Source: Chloroflexi bacterium UBA5189
Lineage (GTDB): Bacteria > Chloroflexota > Limnocylindria > Limnocylindrales > CSP1-4
Assembly: GCA_002413045.1 (NCBI GenBank)
Contig: DHWF01000057.1
Location: forward strand, 1 to 12,359
Reading direction: 5' to 3'
Length of the DNA stretch: 12,359 nt
Below are positions 7,499-12,359 of the stretch, piece by piece. Both the position numbers and the translations under genes were made by a program. The notes beneath the pieces are model-generated. The model ran no database searches and was not told the DNA's origin. It was given only the letters and a program-made list of their open reading frames with translations. The stretch's first letter is position 1. The number at the start of each line of letters is the position of its first letter.

Positions 7499-9154
7499 AT
7501 GCCCGACCGTCCGCGCTTCTACCTGACGACCGCGATCGCCTATCCGAACAACAAGCCCGGCCTGCACACCCTGTATGAGGTGATCGGGGCCGATGTCGTC
7601 GCGCGCTGGCATCGGATGAAGGGCGACGACACCCGCTTCCTCACCGGTACCGATGAGCACTCCGTGAACATCGCCGAGAGCGCGGCCGCGCAGGGCCGGG
7701 ACATCCGCGAGTACGTCGAATCGATGGTCGAGCTGTTCACGTCGGCCGAGGACGAGCTGCTGATCGCGCCGGATCGATTCATCCGGACGACGGATCCGGA
7801 CCACCGGCGCGCGTCGCAGGAGATGGTCCGACGGGCCTACGCGAGCGGCGACGTCTACCTCGGCAAGTACGAGGGGTGGTATTGCCCGAACGAGGGCTTC
7901 AAGGCGCTCTCCGATCTCCACGAGACGCCCGACGGCATGCGCTGTCCGAACCATCCGAACGTGACGCTCCAGTGGCTGACCGAGCGGAACTGGTTCTTCC
8001 GGCTCTCCGCCTACGCCGATCGGTTGCTCGCGCACTATGCGGCGCATCCCCACTGGGTCCAGCCCGAATACCGCAAGAACGAGATGCTCGCCTTCATCCG
8101 CGCCGGCCTCGAGGACATCTCGATCTCGCGTGAGACCTTCCATTGGGGCATCCCGTTCCCGATCGCGGAGAACGGCGAGACCTCCGAGCGCGAGGATGGC
8201 TCCTGGGATCCCGAGGCCGGCGTCATCTACGTGTGGTTCGACGCGCTGATCAACTACATCACCGGGGCGGGCTTTCCCGACGACCCGACGTCGTTCGCGC
8301 GGTACTGGCCCGCCGACCTGCACGTGATCGGCAAGGACATCAACCGCTTCCACACGATCATCTGGCCGGCGATGCTCATGAGCGCCGGCATCGATCTTCC
8401 GCACAAGGTCTGGGTCCACGGCTGGCTTCTCGCCGCCGGCGGCGACCGGATGAGCAAGAGCCGCGGCAACATGCTCGATCCGAGCGACGTGGTGAAGGCC
8501 CTCGGTGCCGATGGGGCGCGCTACGTGACGCTGCGCGAGGTGCCCTTCGACAAGGATGCCGAGGTGTCGTGGGACTCGTTCGTCCGGCGCTACAACGCCG
8601 ACCTCGCGAACGACTACGGGAACCTGGTCAACCGCTCGATCACGATGGCGGGCCGGTACCTCGATGGGGCGCGACCTGCACCGCGCGCGCCGGCGGAGGC
8701 GCCGCTGGCCGCCGCGTGGGCAACCGCGCTCGAGGGCTACCAGCGCAACCTCGAGTCGCTGCTCCTCCACGAGGCGCTCGCGTCGCTGTGGGACTTCGTC
8801 GGCGCGGCGAACCGGTTCGTCGAGACCGAGGCGCCGTGGGCGCTGGCAAAGGCTGCCAAGGCCGGCGATGCCGGCGCCGCCGCTGCGGAGGTGCGCCTGA
8901 CCGGGGTGCTGGGCGATCTCGTCGAGGCGGTCCGGCTCGTCTCGCTGGCGGTCGCGCCGTTCATGCCGTCGATCGCGCCGCGCGCGCTCGACCAGCTCGG
9001 CTACCCGTATCCGTACGCGGCGGACGGCAACGGCGGCCCGCCGATCCTCGACCTGCTCGCCTGGGGTGGGGCAGGTGGCGCGGCCGAATCGGGCCGACTC
9101 GGCACACCGTCCCCCTTGCTCCCGCGCCTGGATGTCGAAACGGCGCCAGACTGA
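7499..9154 (+). CDS. metG: Methionyl-tRNA synthetase, short form with atypical HIGH motif
   Basis: This class I synthetase charges tRNA-Met. From the ATG at 7499 it has 551 residues. It opens RFYLTTAIAYPNNKP and contains FLTGTDEHS, WGIPFP, VIYVWFDALINYITG, HVIGKDINRFHTIIWPAMLM, the KMSKS loop as RMSKS (317-321) and a C-terminal anticodon-binding helical domain. There is no appended EMAP-type tRNA-binding domain. Two oddities stand out. The HIGH position reads Gly21-Leu22-His23-Thr24, and the zinc knuckle region keeps only Cys129 and Cys149-x2-His152, with Glu where a Cys is usual in the first knuckle. GAGGA at 7490-7494 precedes the ATG by 4 nt. An in-frame GTG at 7457 would add 14 Pro/Thr-rich residues and is rejected. 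Its active state is likely, given otherwise full conservation, but not proven. Confidence 0.93.
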   Translation: MPDRPRFYLTTAIAYPNNKPGLHTLYEVIGADVVARWHRMKGDDTRFLTGTDEHSVNIAESAAAQGRDIREYVESMVELFTSAEDELLIAPDRFIRTTDPDHRRASQEMVRRAYASGDVYLGKYEGWYCPNEGFKALSDLHETPDGMRCPNHPNVTLQWLTERNWFFRLSAYADRLLAHYAAHPHWVQPEYRKNEMLAFIRAGLEDISISRETFHWGIPFPIAENGETSEREDGSWDPEAGVIYVWFDALINYITGAGFPDDPTSFARYWPADLHVIGKDINRFHTIIWPAMLMSAGIDLPHKVWVHGWLLAAGGDRMSKSRGNMLDPSDVVKALGADGARYVTLREVPFDKDAEVSWDSFVRRYNADLANDYGNLVNRSITMAGRYLDGARPAPRAPAEAPLAAAWATALEGYQRNLESLLLHEALASLWDFVGAANRFVETEAPWALAKAAKAGDAGAAAAEVRLTGVLGDLVEAVRLVSLAVAPFMPSIAPRALDQLGYPYPYAADGNGGPPILDLLAWGGAGGAAESGRLGTPSPLLPRLDVETAPD

Positions 9155-9173
9155 CCGTCGATCTGTTGACGAT

Positions 9174-9190
9174 GCCGGCACGCAGCCGGC
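9174..9190 (+). other. Small stem-loop between metG and the VOC gene
   Basis: GCCGGC at 9174-9179 and GCCGGC at 9185-9190 form a 6-bp hairpin with the loop ACGCA. It lies 8 nt upstream of the AGGAGG of the next gene. It may affect mRNA processing or translation, or simply reflect GC-rich sequence. Confidence 0.25.
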
Positions 9191-9211
9191 CAGCGACCAG
9201 GAGGCCCCCAG

Positions 9212-9574
9212 ATGGCACACGGTGAGATCAACCACGTCGAGTTCCCGGCAGACGATCCCGAGCGCGCCAAGAAGTTCTACGGCGCCGTCGCGGGCTGGGA
9301 ATTCAGCGAGATGCCCGAGTTCCCGGACTACTACCTGTTCCGGACGTCCGAGGGCTACGGCGGCGCGATCGGGAAGCGCGACGTCTCGACCGGCCACATC
9401 CTGCGGATCTACATCGAGGTCGGCTCGATGGACGATGCCCTGGCCGCCGCTACCGCGAATGGCGGCACGGTCAAGGAGCCGAAGCAGGAGATCCCGAGCA
9501 TGGGCTGGTTCGCGGTCGTGATCGACCCAGAGGGCTCCGAGGTCGGCCTCTTCCAGAGCAGCGCCCCGGCCTGA
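9212..9574 (+). CDS. VOC-superfamily (glyoxalase/bleomycin-resistance fold) protein
   Basis: The 120-residue protein has the paired beta-alpha-beta-beta-beta layout of the vicinal oxygen chelate superfamily. Module 1 begins INHVEFPADDPERAKKFYGAVAGWEF and module 2 begins RIYIEVGSMDDALAAATANGG, ending VVIDPEGSEVGLFQ. Candidate metal or substrate residues are His8, Glu69 and Glu110, the usual spots in this fold. Members include glyoxalase I, dioxygenases and resistance proteins; nothing here picks one, though the short GWEF/FPDYYLF type is commonly annotated only as 'VOC family protein'. A strong AGGAGG at 9199-9204 lies 7 nt before the ATG. It sits between metG and tatD, which are often adjacent in other bacteria, so it looks like an insertion into a conserved pair. 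Confidence 0.88.
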   Translation: MAHGEINHVEFPADDPERAKKFYGAVAGWEFSEMPEFPDYYLFRTSEGYGGAIGKRDVSTGHILRIYIEVGSMDDALAAATANGGTVKEPKQEIPSMGWFAVVIDPEGSEVGLFQSSAPA

Positions 9575-9612
9575 TCGCCGGTCCCCGGGCCCGACCGCGC
9601 CCCGCGGCTACG

Positions 9613-10446
9613 ATGCCGCGTGTGCGCCTGATCGACAGCCACTGCCACCTCAACGCCGATCGATTCGCAGGCGAAGCGGCGGCGGTCATCGACCGTGCGC
9701 GAGCCGCGGGGCTCGAACGGATCCTCGTGCCGGGGTGGAACGTGGCGTCCAGCGAACGCGCGCTCGAGCTCGCCGACCGGTTTGACTGGCTGGACGTCGC
9801 GGTCGGGGTGCACCCACACGACGCGGCGAAGGTCGATGCCGCCGATTGGCGGCGCATCGTGGAGCTGGCCGCCGATCCGCGGGTCGTCGCGATCGGGGAG
9901 ACGGGCCTCGACTACGACCGGGTCTTCTCGCCGATCCCGGACCAGCTCGGCAACCTGCGCCGGAACCTCGCGCTCGCGCTGGACACTGGCCGGCCGGCGA
10001 TCCTGCACGTGCGATCGGGAGCGGGCCGCGCCGATGCCCAGGATGCGATCGTGACCGAGCTCATCGCCGCCGGCTTCGGCGGAGCCCCTGCTGCCGCGGC
10101 ATTCGGTGGGCGGCCGCCCGCGGTGATCCACTCGTTCTCGGGCACGGTCGACTACGCCCGCCGCGTCGTCGACCTCGGGCTCGCGATCTCGATCTCCGGG
10201 CTCGCGTTCCGCGCCGGCGAGGAAGCCACGGCCGACGTGGCTGCGCTCGTCCCGGAGGATCGCCTCCTCGTCGAGACGGACTCGCCGTTCCTATCGCCGC
10301 CCGGCGCGCCGCGCGGCCGGAACGAGCCGGAGTGGGTCCGGCTCACTGCCGCGTGGGTTGCCGCACGTCGGTCGGCCGCAGAGGAGGCAACGGGCGAGGC
10401 GCTGGTCGCCGCGTACGACACGTTCGTGGGGAGGGCGGCCGCTTGA
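9613..10446 (+). CDS. tatD: TatD-family metal-dependent deoxyribonuclease
   Basis: This 277-residue protein is a TatD/YcfH-type amidohydrolase-fold nuclease, linked in studied members to 3'-5' DNA exonuclease activity and DNA repair. All metal ligands are visible: His10 and His12 (DSHCHLN), Glu96 (IGETGLDYD), His132 (LHVR), His173 (IHSFSG) and Asp223 (ETDSPFL). VGVHPHDA at 65-71 and a terminal NEPEWV block also fit. An Ala/Gly-rich insert around 153-166 is a little longer than usual. No Shine-Dalgarno precedes the ATG at 9613. TACGAT at 9609-9614 would, as a -10 element, start a leaderless mRNA near the in-frame GTG at 9622, giving a protein three residues shorter (start VRLIDSH). The next gene overlaps its stop as TTGA. 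Confidence 0.94.
   Translation: MPRVRLIDSHCHLNADRFAGEAAAVIDRARAAGLERILVPGWNVASSERALELADRFDWLDVAVGVHPHDAAKVDAADWRRIVELAADPRVVAIGETGLDYDRVFSPIPDQLGNLRRNLALALDTGRPAILHVRSGAGRADAQDAIVTELIAAGFGGAPAAAAFGGRPPAVIHSFSGTVDYARRVVDLGLAISISGLAFRAGEEATADVAALVPEDRLLVETDSPFLSPPGAPRGRNEPEWVRLTAAWVAARRSAAEEATGEALVAAYDTFVGRAAA
10430..10434 (+). promoter_or_regulatory. Ribosome binding site deciding the TTG start of the GH3 lipoprotein
   Basis: GGAGG within GGGGAGGG lies 8 nt before the TTG at 10443, inside the tatD 3' end. The other candidate TTG at 10458 has GGAGAG only 3 nt away, which is too close. This favours 10443 and a TTGA overlap with the tatD stop. Confidence 0.6.
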
Positions 10447-11684
10447 GCGGAGAGCGGTTGATCCATCGGCGTGCCGTGCTCAAGGCGGCGGCGCTCGGGG
10501 CGGGCAGCCTCGTGCTTGCCGCCTGTGGCACGCCACCGGGCACCGGCGCTCCAGAGACGTCGGCGCCGACCTCGACGGAGGGCGCCGGCAGCCCACCGCC
10601 GCCGTCCGCGACCCCCAACCCGACCACCACACCCGCACCGACCCTCGCGCCGCTGCGGCAGCGGATCGCCCGCCTCCTCGTGGTCGGCTTTCGCGGGCTC
10701 ACCCTCTCCGCGGACGACCCGATCGCCCGGGCGATCGCCGACGACGGGCTCGGGGGCGTGATCCTGTTCGACCGCGACGAGGTGGTGGGGGTTCGGAACG
10801 TCGCCTCCCAGGACCAGGTCGCGTCACTCGTCGATTCGCTGCGGGCCCTCGCACCGAACCGCGAGCTGATCGTGGCGATCGACCAGGAGGGCGGCAAGGT
10901 CACCCGCCTCTCGCCGAAGTACGGGTTCCCGTCGGTGGCCTCGGAGGAGGCCATCGGTGGGGCAGGGGATGCGGCGGTCCAGGCGTGGGCCGAGGGCATT
11001 GCCGGCACGCTGGCGGGGGTCGGGGTCAACCTGAACTTCGCGCCCGTGGTGGACCTGAACGTCAACCCGACGAACCCGGCGATCGGCGCGCTCGATCGGG
11101 CGTTCTCCGCGGACCCGGCGGTGGTCTCGCGCGACGCCGAGATCGAGACGACCGCGCATCGCGACCGCGACATCAAGACGGCGCTGAAGCATTTCCCCGG
11201 GCTCGGCAGCGCGACGGCCAACACGGACTTCGGGGTCGCCGATGTCACGAAGACCTGGCATGACGACGAGCTGGATCCGTACCGCGACCTGCTCGGGCTG
11301 GGCCTCGTCGACGTGATCATGGCCGCGCACGTCGTCAACGGCCAGATCGACGCGAGCGCACCGGCCTCGCTCTCGCACAAGACGGTCACCGGCCTGCTCC
11401 GCGGGAAGCTGGGCTGGGACGGTGTCGTGGCCACCGACGACATGGGCGCGGCGGCGATCCGGGAGGCGTTCGGGTTCAGGGACGCGATCGGGCTGGCCCT
11501 GAACGCCGGCGACGACCTGCTTTTGTTCGCGAACCAGCACGACTACGACGCGAAGCTCGCGACCAAGGTCATCGACGCGATCGAGGGCCTGGTGGCGGAC
11601 GGGACGGTCGCCGAGAGCCGCATCGACGAGGCCGTCGCACGGGTCAGCGGGCTGTTCGACGCACCCGGCGCGGACCCCGGTTGA
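10443..11684 (+). CDS. Exported GH3 beta-N-acetylhexosaminidase-like lipoprotein (NagZ/LpqI-like)
   Basis: The protein has 413 residues from the TTG at 10443. Its N-terminus has a twin-arginine-like HRRAVLK, a hydrophobic stretch and the lipobox LAAC, with Cys28 as the lipidation site, then a Pro/Ser/Thr-rich tether to about residue 68. The rest is a single GH3 TIM-barrel domain: LLVVGFRG, IDQEGGKVTRL, NFAPVVDLNVNP, KHFPG (249-253), and VATDDMG with Asp332 as predicted nucleophile. Such enzymes remove N-acetylglucosamine from peptidoglycan fragments, so it probably acts at the outer face of the membrane in wall recycling. The usual loop KHFPGHG....DSH reads KHFPGLG....NTDF, so the canonical catalytic His is replaced. 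I recall similar loops in actinobacterial LpqI-type proteins but cannot confirm it. The stop lies inside the groES -35 box. Confidence 0.88.
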   Translation: MSGERLIHRRAVLKAAALGAGSLVLAACGTPPGTGAPETSAPTSTEGAGSPPPPSATPNPTTTPAPTLAPLRQRIARLLVVGFRGLTLSADDPIARAIADDGLGGVILFDRDEVVGVRNVASQDQVASLVDSLRALAPNRELIVAIDQEGGKVTRLSPKYGFPSVASEEAIGGAGDAAVQAWAEGIAGTLAGVGVNLNFAPVVDLNVNPTNPAIGALDRAFSADPAVVSRDAEIETTAHRDRDIKTALKHFPGLGSATANTDFGVADVTKTWHDDELDPYRDLLGLGLVDVIMAAHVVNGQIDASAPASLSHKTVTGLLRGKLGWDGVVATDDMGAAAIREAFGFRDAIGLALNAGDDLLLFANQHDYDAKLATKVIDAIEGLVADGTVAESRIDEAVARVSGLFDAPGADPG

Positions 11685-11710
11685 CACCGTCGGAGGGACG
11701 CTCCTACTAT
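11681..11710 (+). promoter_or_regulatory. Sigma-70-type promoter of groES-groEL
   Basis: The -35 TTGACA (11681-11686, perfect consensus) and the -10 TACTAT (11705-11710) are separated by 18 nt. The -35 box overlaps the stop codon (11682-11684) of the upstream GH3 gene. Transcription should start around 11717, inside the CIRCE element, so HrcA binding would block initiation. Confidence 0.85.
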
Positions 11711-11712
11711 TG

Positions 11713-11739
11713 CTAGCACTCTCCCACCGAGAGTGCTAA
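11713..11739 (+). promoter_or_regulatory. CIRCE operator (HrcA binding site)
   Basis: The inverted repeat CTAGCACTC (11713-11721), a 9-nt spacer and GAGTGCTAA (11731-11739) match the CIRCE consensus TTAGCACTC-N9-GAGTGCTAA with one mismatch, the first base of the left arm. This is the established operator of the HrcA repressor that controls groE and dnaK operons by heat shock. hrcA itself is not in this window. Confidence 0.97.
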
Positions 11740-11825
11740 TCGGCCCGGTTTCGGGTGTTCCGCTGGCCCGGCACGAGGTCGCCGGAGGCGCGGACCGAGG
11801 CGAGCCACACACGCAACGAAGGCTC

Positions 11826-11844
11826 GGACGGCCGCGCGCCGTCC
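11826..11844 (+). promoter_or_regulatory. Stem-loop just before the groES ribosome binding site
   Basis: GGACGGC (11826-11832) and GCCGTCC (11838-11844) form a perfect 7-bp hairpin with the loop CGCGC. It ends 2 nt before the AGGAGGA at 11847-11853. The ~140-nt 5' leader of groES thus ends in a stable stem next to the Shine-Dalgarno, which could protect the mRNA or tune translation. A CIRCE-plus-leader control is speculative. Confidence 0.4.
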
Positions 11845-11858
11845 CCAGGAGGATCACC

Positions 11859-12173
11859 TTGGCCACTGCCACGAAGACCGACACCAAGCTCCAGCCCCTC
11901 GGGGATCGGGTCGTCGTCAAGCCGACCCCGCGCGAGGAGATGACCAAGAGCGGCATCGTCCTGCCGGACACCGCCAAGGAGAAGCCCCAGGAGGGCCTCA
12001 TCCTCGCCGTCGGGCCGGGCGCCTTCGATACCGAGGGCAAGCGCATGGCCATGGACGTCAAGGTCGGCCAGAAGGTCCTGTACGGCAAGTACGCCGGCAC
12101 CGAGTTCAAGCTCGACGACGAGGACCTGCTGATCGTCAGCCAGAAGGACATCCTCGCGGTCGTCGCCGGCTAG
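11859..12173 (+). CDS. groES: Co-chaperonin GroES (Hsp10)
   Basis: This is the 104-residue lid of the GroEL chaperonin, which forms a heptameric cap. It has the conserved LQPLGDRVVVKPTPREEMTKSGI start, the mobile-loop region TKSGIVLPDTAKEKPQEG, the VGPG turn, KVGQKVLYGKYAGTEFKLDDEDLLIV and a terminal DILAVV. The start is TTG at 11859, set by the strong AGGAGGA at 11847-11853 (6-nt spacing) and by protein length. The frame is open further upstream to 11733, but that would begin inside CIRCE and add non-homologous sequence. The N-terminus has an Ala/Thr/Lys extension (ATATKTDTK) of about nine residues before the usual first beta strand. It is followed by groEL after 55 nt and controlled by the upstream promoter and CIRCE. 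Confidence 0.97.
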   Translation: MATATKTDTKLQPLGDRVVVKPTPREEMTKSGIVLPDTAKEKPQEGLILAVGPGAFDTEGKRMAMDVKVGQKVLYGKYAGTEFKLDDEDLLIVSQKDILAVVAG

Positions 12174-12182
12174 CTCGCCGGC
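12165..12182 (+). other. Stem-loop around the groES stop codon
   Basis: GCCGGC at 12165-12170 pairs with GCCGGC at 12177-12182, and the groES TAG sits in the 6-nt loop. It has no T-run, so it is not an intrinsic terminator. It could be a processing or partial read-through structure that sets the groES to groEL ratio. Confidence 0.3.
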
Positions 12183-12216
12183 AGATCGCGCCCAACCCAC
12201 CCCGCAAGCAACCTCT

Positions 12217-12222
12217 GGAGGA
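12217..12222 (+). promoter_or_regulatory. Ribosome binding site deciding the TTG start of groEL
   Basis: GGAGGA lies 6 nt before the TTG at 12229. Spacing and the following ACCTTGGCC match the groES start region almost exactly. Confidence 0.8.
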
Positions 12223-12228
12223 ACCACC

Positions 12229-12359
12229 TTGGCCAAGCAGATCAGCTTCGACGAGACCGCTCGTCGCTCACTCAAGAAGGGCATCGACCGCCTCGCCGAC
12301 GCGGTGAAGGTCACGATCGGCCCCAAGGGCCGCAACGTCGTCCTCGACAAGAAGTTCGG
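12229..12359 (+). CDS. groEL: Chaperonin GroEL (Hsp60), 3'-truncated by window end
   Basis: The first 43 codons of the ATP-driven folding chaperonin are visible, starting at TTG 12229. After the initiator the protein reads AKQISFDETARRSLKKGIDR, then LADAVKVTIGPKGRNVVLDKKF. These are the conserved N-terminal segment and the first ATP-binding loop (TIGPKGRNVVLDK) of GroEL. The remaining ~500 residues lie outside the window. No in-frame ATG or GTG precedes the homologous start, so the TTG is well supported by homology and by its ribosome binding site. It is co-transcribed with groES. Confidence 0.97.
   Translation, partial: MAKQISFDETARRSLKKGIDRLADAVKVTIGPKGRNVVLDKKF

Larger units (their letters stand above)
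7336..7518 (-). pseudogene. Possible remnant of a reverse-strand gene (C-terminal fragment)
   Basis: On the minus strand, a frame with no start codon stays open for about 60 codons from 7518 down to a TGA at 7336-7338. Its last ~35 codons use G/C-rich third positions like real genes here and end in ARERLDRRGIAMWLARR, then VMLG. The 'ERL..RGI.MWLAR' pattern resembles the last helix and strand of STAS domains, such as SulP transporter tails, but this is only a visual impression. Its 3' end would face the SnoaL-like gene tail-to-tail, which is normal geometry for a real gene, with the 5' part lost at metG. It could equally be chance coding in GC-rich DNA. Confidence 0.2.

Noticed and set aside
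7106..9397. 763-codon open frame on the minus strand opposite metG and its neighbours
   Set aside because: Its translation is rich in Arg, Asp, Val and Gly with no recognisable domain, while the plus strand carries clear metG and VOC proteins. It is a GC-rich shadow frame.
9566..9604. C/G-rich inverted segments after the VOC gene as a terminator
   Set aside because: Only 4-bp arms around the stop codon are evident and there is no T-run, so nothing exceeds what this base composition gives by chance.
11733..11858. In-frame upstream extension of groES
   Set aside because: It would start inside the CIRCE operator and add over 40 residues not found in GroES; TTG 11859 has the strong Shine-Dalgarno.
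1..12359. CRISPR arrays, insertion sequences, attachment sites or phage and defence genes
   Set aside because: I saw no spaced direct repeats, transposase or integrase motifs, or out-of-place base composition; the genes are core metabolism and housekeeping.

Overview
This window is a compact, very GC-rich bacterial chromosome segment (visibly near 70% G+C, strong G/C third positions). All confidently called genes lie on the plus strand. The contents are the end of a de novo purine operon, a small middle block of mixed housekeeping genes, and the start of the groES-groEL chaperonin operon. The CIRCE operator, TTG starts, Fe-S-type PurF, and a Tat-type lipoprotein NagZ/LpqI-like hydrolase fit a high-GC Gram-positive-like or Chloroflexota lineage. 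My best guess is an uncultured Chloroflexota (Limnocylindria-like) genome, with an actinobacterium as the alternative. This is inference from gene style, not a database result.

Region 1 (1-6849) holds purL (5'-truncated by the window edge), purF, purM and one long gene encoding PurN fused to PurH. They are tightly packed: a 1-nt gap, an 8-nt overlap, then an ATGA overlap. Together they cover the FGAR-to-FGAM (PurL), PRPP-to-PRA (PurF), FGAM-to-AIR (PurM), GAR-to-FGAR (PurN) and AICAR-to-IMP (PurH) steps. The fusion puts both 10-formyl-THF-dependent transformylases on one polypeptide.

Region 2 (6850-11684) holds a SnoaL/NTF2-like protein, a structured 184-nt gap, a short methionyl-tRNA synthetase, a VOC/glyoxalase-fold protein, a TatD-type metal-dependent nuclease, and a GH3 beta-N-acetylhexosaminidase-like lipoprotein whose TTG start overlaps the tatD stop. 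The MetRS is the most unusual protein here. Its HIGH signature reads GLHT and its zinc knuckles lack some cysteines, while its RMSKS loop is intact. The gap before it contains three consecutive stem-loops, a 19-residue ORF with internal Met codons, and, on the opposite strand, an open frame that looks like the tail of a lost gene.

Region 3 (11681-12359) is a heat-shock operon: a near-consensus promoter (TTGACA, 18 nt, TACTAT), a CIRCE operator for HrcA, groES and the first 43 codons of groEL. Both chaperonin genes start with TTG behind strong Shine-Dalgarno sequences in nearly identical contexts.

I saw no tRNA, rRNA, CRISPR array, insertion sequence, phage gene or defence system. The window is mostly ordinary core-gene territory. 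The noteworthy items are the PurN-PurH fusion, the atypical MetRS and its leader, and a few motif and start-codon oddities.
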